This document shows, one piece after another, positions 24,481 to 32,790 of a stretch of DNA of 43,232 bases. Position numbers and translations under genes: made by a program. The stretch is taken from the NCBI GenBank assembly GCA_049608225.1, contig JBMYXI010000022.1:1-43232 (forward strand), in the 5' to 3' direction. The DNA is from Parashewanella sp049608225. GTDB lineage: Bacteria; Pseudomonadota; Gammaproteobacteria; Enterobacterales; Shewanellaceae. A model generated the notes under the pieces. The model searched no databases and was not told the DNA's origin. It saw only the letters and a program-made list of their open reading frames with translations. The first letter of the stretch is position 1. Every line of letters starts with the position of its first letter.

Positions 24481-24522
24481 TAATAAGTTCTTTGAACATT
24501 ATTGAGTTCAAAGAACTTATTA
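24481..24522. repeat. 17-bp perfect inverted repeat between acyl-CoA ligase and thioesterase genes
   Basis: TAATAAGTTCTTTGAAC and GTTCAAAGAACTTATTA are perfectly complementary around an 8-base loop. It lies 93 bases after the ligase stop and 63 bases before the thioesterase start. It may be a terminator for the ligase without a T tract, or a long operator for the thioesterase. The stem is too long for chance in 200 bases. Confidence 0.7.
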
Positions 24523-24585
24523 CAACGCTCTATCATGCTGAAAGTTGGCAGGATAAAATTTTTACAAATTTATGGTTAGGTACTG

Positions 24586-24999
24586 ATGACAAGCAATCAT
24601 TTTGAAACGAGCTATTCCCCTCGATTTAGTGAAACAGATGGCCTAGGTCATATCAGCAATACGGTTATCCCGATTTGGTTTGAAGGCGCGCGTGATCCGA
24701 TCTTTGAGCTATTTAATCCTACGATGGATCTCAACCAGTGGAATTTGATCTTAGCGGGTTTCACTGTGAATTTTAATCTACCCACTTATTACGGCAAACC
24801 CGTCATTATTGAAACCAGCATCAGTAAACTCGGTCGCTCGAGCTTCGAAGTCTATCAGCGTTGTATTCAAGATGGAGTGCAAACCGCAGAGGGGCGAACG
24901 ACTATGGTGCATTATGACTATGAAAACGAAAAGAGTATTGCTATCTCTGACTCGATAAAAGAAACAATAATGAAGACCTGTTTTAAAGAACAGTGCTGA
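24586..24999 (+). CDS. Acyl-CoA thioesterase, hotdog fold (4HBT/YbgC-like)
   Basis: 137 residues, a normal length for single-domain hotdog thioesterases. The motif RFSETDGLGHISNTVIPIWFE contains the catalytic Asp and the GH-SN-WFE pattern of the 4-hydroxybenzoyl-CoA thioesterase family. The central helix and sheet follow (FTVNFNLPTYYGKPVIIETSI). It hydrolyses acyl-CoA thioesters; substrate length is not readable. It follows the acyl-CoA ligase on the same strand but is separated by 198 bases containing a long hairpin, so independent expression is likely. Confidence 0.88.
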   Translation: MTSNHFETSYSPRFSETDGLGHISNTVIPIWFEGARDPIFELFNPTMDLNQWNLILAGFTVNFNLPTYYGKPVIIETSISKLGRSSFEVYQRCIQDGVQTAEGRTTMVHYDYENEKSIAISDSIKETIMKTCFKEQC

Positions 25000-25017
25000 G
25001 GTATTAATGCGCATTGA

Positions 25018-25048
25018 CGCACTTAATTTAGGATAAGTGCGCTTATTA
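25018..25048 (+). terminator. Terminator-like stem after the thioesterase gene
   Basis: CGCACTTA and TAAGTGCG form an 8-bp perfect stem around an 8-base loop, 18 bases after the thioesterase stop and followed by CTTATTATTT. The T-rich side is interrupted, so termination strength is moderate. It also lies at the end of the opposite-strand PepSY gene. Confidence 0.55.
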
Positions 25049-25819
25049 TTTACGATGTTGCTTAAAGAAGACGTAACTTCCCGATAAGATAATAAACAAG
25101 CACAAGATGGCAATGCAATCCCACAGCCACTTTCCAAATGTTCCAAAGAACCGTCCACTGTGTAAATCTAGTATCACGCGTTGCCAGCTTAAGTGAATGC
25201 TTCGTACTTGTAATTCCAGCATTGCAGCATGGCTTGGTGTCAATTGGCTCCAATGTATCGGATGAAAAGGTTCTGCGGGCACCCAATCAATTAACTCTGG
25301 ATCGCTATGATAAAGTTGGTTGCCACTCTCAATCCATACCGTATCGTCTTGTTCGATGGCAATGCGGCTGATAGGCGTTGGCAATCCCGTGGTAATATCT
25401 TGAGTTTCAACTGGCTTACCCGAGGAATCAAATAAATAGAGTTGGTCGGCGTCTACTGCAATAACGTAACTATCGGTTATTGCGGCGGTGATAATTGGCG
25501 CATCGGCTTCTAAAATCAGCTGCTTATTTAGCCAAACTAAATTGTCGACAATAACAATTTGATTGTTTTTATAGCGTGAAGTCAGAATGTTGTTTGGCTT
25601 TGCAATATCATAATAATCCAGTAGCCACTTCTGGGTTACTGCGGTTTTTGCGAGATTAAAATCCTTCCTGTGATTTATCGCCACTCCAGTCACAACCAAA
25701 AACAGGATCAAGAGCGCACTTATTAACCCGAATCGGCGATGCCAAAGTTTGAGTTTCTTCAATCGCTTTCGGTGTAACTTTTTATGCCGTTTTTGAGAAT
25801 GATGAGTGTTGTGACTCAT
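25046..25819 (-). CDS. PepSY-associated transmembrane protein
   Basis: 257 residues. A very basic His/Lys-rich N-terminus (about 1-25) is followed by LWHRRFGLISALLILFLVVTGVAINH, the typical first span of PepSY-associated TM proteins with its conserved His. A periplasmic domain of about 165 residues comes next, and the C-terminal LHSGRFFGTFGKWLWDCIAILCLFIILSGSYVFFKQH forms the second span. Similar proteins are linked to iron-siderophore reduction or to copper and heme handling, but the substrate here is unknown. The His-rich start may bind metal. Single gene, divergent from the subtilase. Confidence 0.82.
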   Translation of the reverse strand: MSHNTHHSQKRHKKLHRKRLKKLKLWHRRFGLISALLILFLVVTGVAINHRKDFNLAKTAVTQKWLLDYYDIAKPNNILTSRYKNNQIVIVDNLVWLNKQLILEADAPIITAAITDSYVIAVDADQLYLFDSSGKPVETQDITTGLPTPISRIAIEQDDTVWIESGNQLYHSDPELIDWVPAEPFHPIHWSQLTPSHAAMLELQVRSIHLSWQRVILDLHSGRFFGTFGKWLWDCIAILCLFIILSGSYVFFKQHRK

Positions 25820-25996
25820 AGAAATACGAGGGGTAATTCATCGTTTGCTGACTATACCTTAAATGGAATGAGTCACAATCAACAAAGCCTAAAATTTGTT
25901 CATATTTTATAATGATTGGTTATTTGTCACATGTTACTTGCTAGAGGATGCTGAGAAATTAAGTGAATGATCATTATTAACAGTAGGAGTGTTCCA

Positions 25997-27193
25997 ATGC
26001 GTAACAAGAGTTTGTGTTGTTTGATTTACATTGTTGGATCTGCACAATTCAGTGTGCTCGCTGGTAACGTGCAAGGTATTGATAATCAAGCTGAAAACAA
26101 TCAAAATCAGTACATTGTTGTTCTCAATACGCCTCAAAGTATACAAGATAATGCGTTTGCCCAACGTCAGTCGTTTGTGCAACAACAGGCGAGCTCATTC
26201 GCTGAACAGTTACATGTTCCAATTATTATGCAATTTTCTCATGCTATTAATGGCATTGTGGTTAAAGCAGATAAGCAGCAGCTATCATCCATCAAAAATA
26301 ACCCAAATGTAAAGTTCGTAGAACGAGATGAAATCGTCTCTCTTGAGCCAGAGTTGAGCCAGCCTGCAGTAGAGCAAGACCCATCATGGGGGCTTGATCG
26401 TATTGATCAACACAGTTTGCCATTAGATCATCAATACCATTATAACTTTGATGGTACTGGGGTAACGGCATACATTATTGATACAGGCATTACCGCGACA
26501 CACGAACAATTTGAAAACCGTGCCAGTGGTAAAGATAAAACATCAAGTAGTGATTGTATGGGGCATGGAACTCATGTTGCTGGGATAATAGGTAGCACGA
26601 TGTACGGTGTCGCTAAAAGTGTTGATCTTGTCGGTGTCAAAGTATTGGACTGCCGAGGAAGAGGAGCGTTTTCGACTATAGTGCGTGGGGTTGATTGGGT
26701 GAAAGAACATGCTCAAAAACCAGCTGTCGTGAACATGAGCTTGGGAGGTCGTCGCTCTAGAACCTTAGATCTTGCAGTTACATCATTAGTCGATGCGGGT
26801 GTCCCCGTTGTGGTCGCTGCAGGAAACTCTCGAAGAGATGCATGCAATTACAGTCCAGCGAGAGTAAGTAACGCAATTACTGTTGGTGCTACCGACAGTA
26901 AAGATAATCGTTCTAGCTTTTCAAATTATGGTAAATGTGTTGATATTTTCGCGCCAGGAACCAACATTAAATCAACATGGAAAGGCAGTTCTAATGATGA
27001 GGTGAAATACTTAAGCGGCACTTCAATGGCTTCACCATTCGTCGCAGGAGTTGTAGCCCTATATTTACAAGAAGATCCTAATTTGACACCTGCTGAAATA
27101 AAGCAGCGCTTAAAAGAACGTGCCAGTCCTAAAAAGCTGAAGGATATAAAAACAAACTCACCCAATTTGCTGCTCTATTCTCAAGCAGATTAA
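25997..27193 (+). CDS. Secreted subtilisin-like serine protease (S8, proteinase K type)
   Basis: 398 residues. After a signal peptide (about 1-23) comes an I9 inhibitor propeptide (about 38-115, QYIVVLNTPQ...VKFVERDEIV), then the catalytic domain. The triad is Asp162 (YIIDTGI), His190 (GHGTHVAG) and Ser343 (GTSMASP), with the oxyanion Asn in AAGN. Four or so Cys in the mature domain fit proteinase K-type disulfides. There is no C-terminal PPC or other secretion domain. The start at 25997 follows TAGGAG at 8 bases; the frame opening at 25967 lacks a signal. The last 4 bases overlap the convergent sco gene, so no terminator separates them. Confidence 0.95.
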   Translation: MRNKSLCCLIYIVGSAQFSVLAGNVQGIDNQAENNQNQYIVVLNTPQSIQDNAFAQRQSFVQQQASSFAEQLHVPIIMQFSHAINGIVVKADKQQLSSIKNNPNVKFVERDEIVSLEPELSQPAVEQDPSWGLDRIDQHSLPLDHQYHYNFDGTGVTAYIIDTGITATHEQFENRASGKDKTSSSDCMGHGTHVAGIIGSTMYGVAKSVDLVGVKVLDCRGRGAFSTIVRGVDWVKEHAQKPAVVNMSLGGRRSRTLDLAVTSLVDAGVPVVVAAGNSRRDACNYSPARVSNAITVGATDSKDNRSSFSNYGKCVDIFAPGTNIKSTWKGSSNDEVKYLSGTSMASPFVAGVVALYLQEDPNLTPAEIKQRLKERASPKKLKDIKTNSPNLLLYSQAD

Positions 27194-27816
27194 CTTAGTT
27201 TATTGATGAGACTGTGGATATCTGCGATTAAATCCTTATTCTTTATTTGTGGTACTTTCCCGGGGCTGCTTTGTGGCTTGATCACGGCAACCCTTTCTCC
27301 TTTTGGTGAAACTAGCGTCATTGATGCACTGTGATCGACGAGGTAATTGGGACCATCGCCTATCATAGTGTATGCCATGCCTAAGTTACGAGTGATAGGA
27401 AGCAGTGCTTTATGTTCGCCAGTGACAGCGATGAAGTCTTTATTAAAAAACGCCGTGTAGTCTTTTAATTTATTCAAAGTATCTCGTTTAGGGTCAACGG
27501 AGATAAAAACGATCTGAAAAGGTGCTTGCGTACGTAATTTGGGGTAGGCCGCAGACAGTTTACTCATTGCTGTTGGACAAATATCTGGACAAGAGGTATA
27601 ACCGGCAAAAAATAGAGTCCACTTTCCTTTTAACCTGCTGTTATCAAACACTTTTCCATTTTGATCGGTCAGTTTGAACTTTACTAGTGGTTTTTTAACT
27701 GGGAACTCAAAAGAGGTCGCTAAAGCTAAGGGTTGCTCTTGGTAGTAAGATACGGCAGCAATGGTTCCAAGAGCAGCAACTAACAGACCTAAGGCGAATA
27801 TGACACTTTTTCTCAT
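27190..27816 (-). CDS. SCO1/SenC copper chaperone for cytochrome oxidase
   Basis: 208 residues from ATG 27816, chosen because GGAG precedes it by 8 bases and the extended frame would overlap ctaB. One N-terminal membrane anchor (about 4-22) is followed by a thioredoxin-like periplasmic domain. The copper ligands are the two Cys of TSCPDICPTAM and the distal His in LVDHSASM. SCO proteins deliver copper to the CuA centre of subunit II or act as thiol reductases for it. It is the last gene of the oxidase operon. Confidence 0.93.
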   Translation of the reverse strand: MRKSVIFALGLLVAALGTIAAVSYYQEQPLALATSFEFPVKKPLVKFKLTDQNGKVFDNSRLKGKWTLFFAGYTSCPDICPTAMSKLSAAYPKLRTQAPFQIVFISVDPKRDTLNKLKDYTAFFNKDFIAVTGEHKALLPITRNLGMAYTMIGDGPNYLVDHSASMTLVSPKGERVAVIKPQSSPGKVPQIKNKDLIADIHSLINKLS

Positions 27817-27820
27817 TTGC

Positions 27821-28723
27821 TTAACTCCATAAATAGTGATCGGCCAATAACGCAATAAAAAGTAACATTAAGTGGTAAATGGAAAACTTGAATGCTTGCA
27901 TGGCAAGTCCCGGCTTATCGGCGTATTTAAGCTGCCATGCTTTATAGATAAACCCTAGACTGAGAAGAGTGGAACTTACTAAATAAATGCCACCACTCAT
28001 ACCGACTATTACGGGTAATAAGCAAGCCAAACCAAGCAAGATGGTATAAAGCAAAATACAGGTTTTGGTAAATTCAACCCCATGAGTGACAGGCAACATA
28101 GGTATGTCTACTTTGGCGTATTCTTTTTGACGATGGATTGCCAATGCCCAAAAATGGGGTGGTGTCCAAGTAAATATGATGATCACCAATAATAAAGCAT
28201 TGCCATGAAATGAATCGGTAATGGCTGTCCAACCTAATAATGGAGGCATTGCGCCTGCTAATCCACCAATGACAATATTTTGTGAGGTTGCTCGTTTTAA
28301 ATAAGCGGTATAAACGAGGGCGTAGCCAATGAGACTAGCAAAAGTCAGCCAAGCTGTGAGAGGATTAGTCCATTGATACAGCACGGTGAAACCAGCGACG
28401 CCAATACTGACAGCAAACACTAACGCCTTTGATACTGAAACGCGTCCTTTGGGCAGAGGGCGGTTATAAGTTCTTGCCATAATGCGGTCGATGCGACGAT
28501 CAATTAAATGGTTAAACGCTGCCGCTGAGCCTGCCATTAAGCCGATGCCGATAAGTCCTGTTATCATGGGAATTATTGGCAATACTTGTTTTTGTACTAA
28601 GCACATACCGACCAACACCGTAAGCAGCATAAGTGCGACCACTTTGGGTTTGGTCATTTCCAAGTAGTCACGCCAAGGGAATGATAGGGTCGAGTGGGAA
28701 TCTAACGCTAGGTTCTTGCTCAT
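27821..28723 (-). CDS. cyoE: Protoheme IX farnesyltransferase (heme O synthase)
   Basis: A 300-residue polytopic UbiA-type prenyltransferase that attaches farnesyl to heme b to give heme O, the precursor of heme A. The first Asp-rich motif is NHLIDRRIDRIMARTYNRPLP, and the second conserved region is HFWALAIHRQKEYAKVDIPMLP. About nine hydrophobic segments are seen. Here it is the ctaB of an aa3-type oxidase cluster: it starts with a 4-base overlap with ctaA, the enzyme that uses its product. Confidence 0.96.
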   Translation of the reverse strand: MSKNLALDSHSTLSFPWRDYLEMTKPKVVALMLLTVLVGMCLVQKQVLPIIPMITGLIGIGLMAGSAAAFNHLIDRRIDRIMARTYNRPLPKGRVSVSKALVFAVSIGVAGFTVLYQWTNPLTAWLTFASLIGYALVYTAYLKRATSQNIVIGGLAGAMPPLLGWTAITDSFHGNALLLVIIIFTWTPPHFWALAIHRQKEYAKVDIPMLPVTHGVEFTKTCILLYTILLGLACLLPVIVGMSGGIYLVSSTLLSLGFIYKAWQLKYADKPGLAMQAFKFSIYHLMLLFIALLADHYLWS

Positions 28724-29748
28724 AATAAATTCCTTTTCTTATTGTTGTGGAGCATGCTGCTTTTGGGGCAGTTTTGCTGCCAAATGGCGTAATTGATATA
28801 GACTACCGAGAGCAGCAATAATGCTGCCCCACCGTTATGAGCAACTGCAACACCCAGAGGTAAATGAAATACAATATTACTTATGCCTAACCCAAGCTGA
28901 ACCAGTAGCAAACACAGCATAATTTTAGCGCTGGTTTGTAAGCGATTAACCTTGGTTTGTAACAGTTTTATGCTCAGCCACAGTAGTGCTATGGCGGTGA
29001 CAATTGCCCAAATACGATGAGTCACATGTATGGTCATACGGGTTGCGTAATCTAGCACGCCGTACTCAAAGCTAAGGTGCTCGCCTTGAAAGGGAGAAAA
29101 AGCGTTGGCAAATTTTAAGTTATTCAGCCAGTCGCCTTGGCAAAAAGGCAAACTGGTACAAGCTAAAGCGGCATAGTTTGATGATGTCCAACCGCCAAGC
29201 ATGATTTGAAAAATTAAAACAATTAAAGCAGACAGGGCAAGCTTTCCAAGGAAAACAGGATTTGACGAGTGAATCAATTCTGGGTTGTGCTTTACTCGCA
29301 GTAATAAGATAACCAGTAAAGAAATTAAACTAAAACCACCGAGTAAATGAGACATAACCACAATCGGCATTAGCTTCATGGTGACTGTCCACATGCCAAG
29401 TAAGGCTTGGAAAATGATCAGTGCTGCAATAAAAATGGCTAGCTTTTTCGGAGCATTCGGTGTGCGTAAACAGCTGATCAAAATGATTAAAACTAACACA
29501 CCTAATGAGCCCGCCAGATAGCGATGGATCATTTCAAGCCACGCCTTCTCTGGTTCGACTTCCATTCCTGGAAAGTGAGTTTGCGCTTTTTCTAATTCAT
29601 GGGCTTGGGTTGGCACCGATAGATGGCCATAGCAACCGGGCCAATCAGGACAGCCCAGTCCAGCGTCAGCTAACCGCGTGTATGCACCCATTAAAATGAC
29701 GATAAACGCCAGTGCAATCGACAATTGTATTAACCGAGATAGCATCAT
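28720..29748 (-). CDS. ctaA: Heme A synthase (COX15/CtaA)
   Basis: A 342-residue polytopic protein that oxidises the C8 methyl of heme O to make heme A. Conserved features are the N-terminal span with GAYTRLADAGLGCPDWPGCYG, a first heme-ligand His in EMIHRYLAGSLG, and later His in VMSHLLGG, THRIWA and AVAHNGGAALLL. It has about eight spans. Its start overlaps the stop of the upstream CxxxC protein (TAATG), and ctaB overlaps its end. Confidence 0.95.
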   Translation of the reverse strand: MMLSRLIQLSIALAFIVILMGAYTRLADAGLGCPDWPGCYGHLSVPTQAHELEKAQTHFPGMEVEPEKAWLEMIHRYLAGSLGVLVLIILISCLRTPNAPKKLAIFIAALIIFQALLGMWTVTMKLMPIVVMSHLLGGFSLISLLVILLLRVKHNPELIHSSNPVFLGKLALSALIVLIFQIMLGGWTSSNYAALACTSLPFCQGDWLNNLKFANAFSPFQGEHLSFEYGVLDYATRMTIHVTHRIWAIVTAIALLWLSIKLLQTKVNRLQTSAKIMLCLLLVQLGLGISNIVFHLPLGVAVAHNGGAALLLLSVVYINYAIWQQNCPKSSMLHNNKKRNLL

Positions 29749-30293
29749 TAACCAATCCTCGACATTTTGAGCATTTTGCGTAAGTCATTCATCATAGCTT
29801 TTCCTTGCAGGAGCAGCTGTTGTTGCTGTTGTTGCAGCGGGTAGCGAGTCACTAATTTCCCCATAGGATCAACGATGATAATTTGTTGCTTAGCGAGCTC
29901 TGAATGAATGGCGGATGAGGCTGGGGCAGTGGTAAATGAAAAGGGCTTAAGTGCCTGCTTATCGCTGTTTTTTTGCAATAGGATCACTGGTGCGACTCTA
30001 TCTTGCTCACGTCCTAAGGCTGTGTGTGTTTGATGAAGTAAATAAAGCTGTTGTTGGCAATGAGTGTCGCAATTATCGGGTAATAAATAGATCATTTGCC
30101 ATTTATGAGGTCTGGGATTATCCATAGCCAGTGTTTGATAACTTAGCGATTCGGGCAACAGCTCACCTTTATTGGTCGCACTGCCTTGATACCAATCCAT
30201 TGATAGCACCAGTTTGGCAATCACAACAGGAATAATGAAAGCCCCAAATAGCAAAAAAAGTGTGTTGCGATTTTTCTTTTTTGTTGAGTTCAT
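29748..30293 (-). CDS. Membrane-anchored thioredoxin-like cytochrome oxidase assembly protein
   Basis: 181 residues. One membrane anchor (about 10-30) precedes a periplasmic domain with the motif LPDNCDTHCQQQLYLLHQ, a CxxxC spaced as in SCO proteins, but without the clear distal His. A late IIIVDPMGKLVTRYP matches the thioredoxin-fold end strand. A polyglutamine run (six Gln) lies near the C-terminus. Similar genes sit between SURF1 and ctaA in other gammaproteobacterial cox operons. A role in copper or thiol handling for CuA is likely, but unproven. Confidence 0.8.
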   Translation of the reverse strand: MNSTKKKNRNTLFLLFGAFIIPVVIAKLVLSMDWYQGSATNKGELLPESLSYQTLAMDNPRPHKWQMIYLLPDNCDTHCQQQLYLLHQTHTALGREQDRVAPVILLQKNSDKQALKPFSFTTAPASSAIHSELAKQQIIIVDPMGKLVTRYPLQQQQQQLLLQGKAMMNDLRKMLKMSRIG

Positions 30294-30357
30294 CCTTGCA
30301 CCTCTCTCCCGTAATAAGTCATATAAGCTCCTAATTCTGCTTTTATGTCGTTTGTTT

Positions 30358-31158
30358 TTATGCTTGCTTTTGCTTTAACCGTTTTTTTCTTAATTGCCAC
30401 AGAACAATAACTGCTAGCGTGGTCGCCATCGCAAACCATTGCACCGCATAGCCATAATGTTTTTGTGCAGGCATGGGCAAAGGCTGCCAAGGTTTTGCTA
30501 ATTTCTGTCCTGCTACATCGGTAGCGCTTGTGCTCGGCTGAAAAATGGCTGGAGCTAGTGGATGATTGAGATATTCAGCAAGCGCATTTATGTTGATATT
30601 TTGGATCCGAACAGGACTCCCTTTTTCCGCTAAAAGTTGGTGACTCATTGGGTTGAGCAATCGTTGATATACTTTGCCGCTAAAACGCATCTCGTGAGTA
30701 AACTGCGATACCTTAGGTAATTGACTGCGCTGCGTCATAGCGGGCACGAACCCTAGTTCGACCAACAGCCATGGCTGCTCGGGTTCCACTTGCATCACTT
30801 GATAGGCTAAATAGCCTACTCTGCCTTTGAAAACTTGATTGTCGAGTAAAAAAATTGGGTTGCGAGTTGGACTCGCTGACACGGTTAATTTAAATCCCGT
30901 CAAATTCTGTTCGTTACTGCTGAGCAATTGTGAATAAGTGAGAGGATGAGCTTGTTGTCTGCTAATTAATTGTTGTTCAAGGTATTGTTTTTGATGTGCT
31001 CGAGATAATTGCCAAAAGCCGAGCTTGATTAAAAGCGCAAATAACCCCACAGTAACAAGGTATGTGAAAGCCTGACGATTAAACAAACGAAAATAAGGAG
31101 CTCCATTGGATACTCTATTGCTGTTTAAATTAGTGTTGGTATTACTGCTATTTTTCAT
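30358..31158 (-). CDS. SURF1-family cytochrome oxidase biogenesis protein
   Basis: 266 residues with the SURF1 layout: an N-terminal span (about 33-50, LVTVGLFALLIKLGFWQL), a large periplasmic loop with QVFKGRVGYLAYQVM, and a C-terminal span preceded by HYGYAVQWFAMATTLAVIVLW. SURF1 helps insert heme A into subunit I. The first 17 residues are unusually Asn/Ser/Thr-rich because they are antisense to the hydrophobic codons of the DUF2909 gene, and the ATG at 31158 has no good ribosome binding site. The true start may therefore be further in (for example a TTG near 31086), so the N-terminus is uncertain. Confidence 0.92.
   Translation of the reverse strand: MKNSSNTNTNLNSNRVSNGAPYFRLFNRQAFTYLVTVGLFALLIKLGFWQLSRAHQKQYLEQQLISRQQAHPLTYSQLLSSNEQNLTGFKLTVSASPTRNPIFLLDNQVFKGRVGYLAYQVMQVEPEQPWLLVELGFVPAMTQRSQLPKVSQFTHEMRFSGKVYQRLLNPMSHQLLAEKGSPVRIQNININALAEYLNHPLAPAIFQPSTSATDVAGQKLAKPWQPLPMPAQKHYGYAVQWFAMATTLAVIVLWQLRKKRLKQKQA
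31095..31100 (+). promoter_or_regulatory. Ribosome binding site for a TTG start
   Basis: AAGGAG lies 5 bases upstream of the TTG at 31106. It is the main support for this non-ATG start in a gene that runs opposite to the surrounding operon. Confidence 0.7.
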
Positions 31159-31324
31159 TATTTTTAATCTTGGCCGCGCGCTGATTATTATGGTTAAAGG
31201 CGATCAACAATTGCCAATGAGTCGCTATCTTGGTCGCAGAGTTATGTTGTCTGCCATTGTTGTGTTGGCCTTATTGTTGGCGATTGGACTGGGTTGGTTG
31301 CACCCAAATCCAACGCCGTTTTGA
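31106..31324 (+). CDS. DUF2909 twin-transmembrane protein, antisense inside the cox operon
   Basis: 72 residues, two membrane spans (about 3-22 and 46-66) joined by a short loop MVKGDQQLPMSRYLGRRVM, the appearance of DUF2909 proteins that sit between coxC and SURF1 in many gammaproteobacteria. It is translated from a TTG with AAGGAG upstream. It runs against the rest of the operon: its first 53 bases overlap the SURF1 start antisense, and it ends 17 bases from the coxC stop. Its function is unknown; a role in oxidase assembly is inferred from position only. Confidence 0.82.
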   Translation: MDTLLLFKLVLVLLLFFIIFNLGRALIIMVKGDQQLPMSRYLGRRVMLSAIVVLALLLAIGLGWLHPNPTPF

Positions 31325-31341
31325 TTCTGTTTTTTGTCGAA

Positions 31342-32214
31342 CTAGAGGACGTAGACAAAAACAAACAAACACAACCAGACGACATCGACAAAATGCCAAT
31401 ACCAGCTGCCCGCTTGGAAAGCAAAGTGATTGTCAGGGCTGAAATGCCCTTTAACTACACGTGCGAGTAAGACAATTAGAAATACCGTTCCCAAGGTAAC
31501 GTGCAATCCGTGAAAGCCTGTCAACATGAAAAAGGTATTACCGTATACACCAGACTGCAGCGTTAATCCCAGTTCGGTGTAGGCATGGTGATACTCTTCT
31601 GCTTGCAATGTTAAAAAGCTCAAACCCAATAGAATCGTTAAACCAAGCCAGAGTTTAAGTGGCGTTCGGTTGTTCTTTTCTAAGCTAGTATGAGCAAAAT
31701 GCAAGGTAACTGAAGAAGTCAGCAGAATAATGGTGTTGATTAAGGGTAATCCATCCCAAGGCATAGCTTGCGTTGTATGACCACTTGGTGTGGTGACTAA
31801 TGGCCAGATATTTTGGAAATTTGGCCATAACACTTCATGAGTCATAGTGGCATCTGGTGTGCCTGAAAGCCAAGACACGGAAAGGATCCGCACAAAAAAT
31901 AGTGCACCGAAAAATGCACCAAAAAACATCACTTCAGAGAAAATAAACCAACTCATGCCCTGACGAAATGATTTATCCATTTGACTGGAGTACAGCCCAG
32001 ACATGGACTCATTAATGACGGTTCTGAACCAGCCAACCACCATATATAAAATGGTGGCTATGCCTAAAATTAATAAATATAAGCCCCAGCTGGAATCGGT
32101 ATCTAGTTGAGCAACAAAGTGTCCGGCGCCAAAAGCGATCAAAAATAAACCGATGGCACCGACAATGGGCCAACCACTTTGTGCTGGGACATAGTAACTT
32201 TGATATGAACTCAT
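31342..32214 (-). CDS. coxC: Cytochrome c oxidase subunit III
   Basis: 290 residues, seven predicted spans. Conserved family stretches are WFIFSEVMFFGAFFGALFFVR, the Glu in LQAEEYHHAY, and the C-terminal GFHGLHVTLGTVFL with WHFVDVVWLCLFVFVYV. Subunit III stabilises the proton-entry side of subunit I. It is joined to ctaG upstream by a 4-base overlap. Confidence 0.97.
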   Translation of the reverse strand: MSSYQSYYVPAQSGWPIVGAIGLFLIAFGAGHFVAQLDTDSSWGLYLLILGIATILYMVVGWFRTVINESMSGLYSSQMDKSFRQGMSWFIFSEVMFFGAFFGALFFVRILSVSWLSGTPDATMTHEVLWPNFQNIWPLVTTPSGHTTQAMPWDGLPLINTIILLTSSVTLHFAHTSLEKNNRTPLKLWLGLTILLGLSFLTLQAEEYHHAYTELGLTLQSGVYGNTFFMLTGFHGLHVTLGTVFLIVLLARVVKGHFSPDNHFAFQAGSWYWHFVDVVWLCLFVFVYVL

Positions 32215-32789
32215 TTTATTACTCCTTGTGCTTGCGCTTCCTTAACAACATCGACCAAGGTTCTATTGGTAATGTCATACAGAGTATAAGAAAGAGTGAG
32301 GGTGTGGATGTCCTTTGGTAATTGAGGATCAACAAAAAACACCAGAGGATAATCAACGTTTGTATTGCCATCTAAGGGCTGTTGAGTAAAACAAAAGCAC
32401 TCGGTTTTATGGAAATAAACCGCGCCTTGCCCAGGTGAAATGGATGGAATGGCCTGAGCAACAATGCGATTTGGCGAGTTATTACTGGCATAAAATTTGG
32501 TCTTAACTAATTCGCCAGGGTGAACTTTAATTTGGTTTATTGTGGGGCCAAATTCCCACGGCATACCGGGTTCAGTTTGGGATACAAACTCGATTGTTAC
32601 TGTACGATTTTTATCGACAACTTGTTGTTGATCATATGCTGCAGCCGTATTTGAGGTTTTACCGTTAATGCCTAATTGTTTACACATGACGTTGTATAAA
32701 GGCACTAGGGCAAACCCAAACCCGAACATACCTATGCAGCCAAATGCGAGCCACATAATCAACTTCTTGTTGGATTTGGGAGTCGTCAT
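32211..32789 (-). CDS. ctaG: Cytochrome c oxidase assembly protein CtaG/Cox11
   Basis: 192 residues. One N-terminal span (about 10-30) leads into VPLYNVMCKQLGINGKT, then a periplasmic beta domain with the copper motif ECFCFTQQPL. Cox11/CtaG delivers copper to the CuB centre of subunit I. It lies one base after coxA and overlaps coxC, the usual order. Confidence 0.96.
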   Translation of the reverse strand: MTTPKSNKKLIMWLAFGCIGMFGFGFALVPLYNVMCKQLGINGKTSNTAAAYDQQQVVDKNRTVTIEFVSQTEPGMPWEFGPTINQIKVHPGELVKTKFYASNNSPNRIVAQAIPSISPGQGAVYFHKTECFCFTQQPLDGNTNVDYPLVFFVDPQLPKDIHTLTLSYTLYDITNRTLVDVVKEAQAQGVIK

Positions 32790-32790
32790 A

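Noticed and set aside
24778..25158. 126-residue minus-strand frame across the thioesterase gene
   Set aside because: Antisense to a clear hotdog thioesterase and to the end of the PepSY gene, with no recognisable domain.
29810..29840. Short CAG/CAA repeat as a microsatellite or CRISPR-like repeat
   Set aside because: It encodes the Gln-rich tail of a real protein and is too short and spacer-less to be an array.
30290..30490. 66-residue minus-strand frame overlapping the SURF1 3' end
   Set aside because: Out of frame with SURF1, Cys/Ala/Lys-rich without domains, and no ribosome binding site; a shadow frame.
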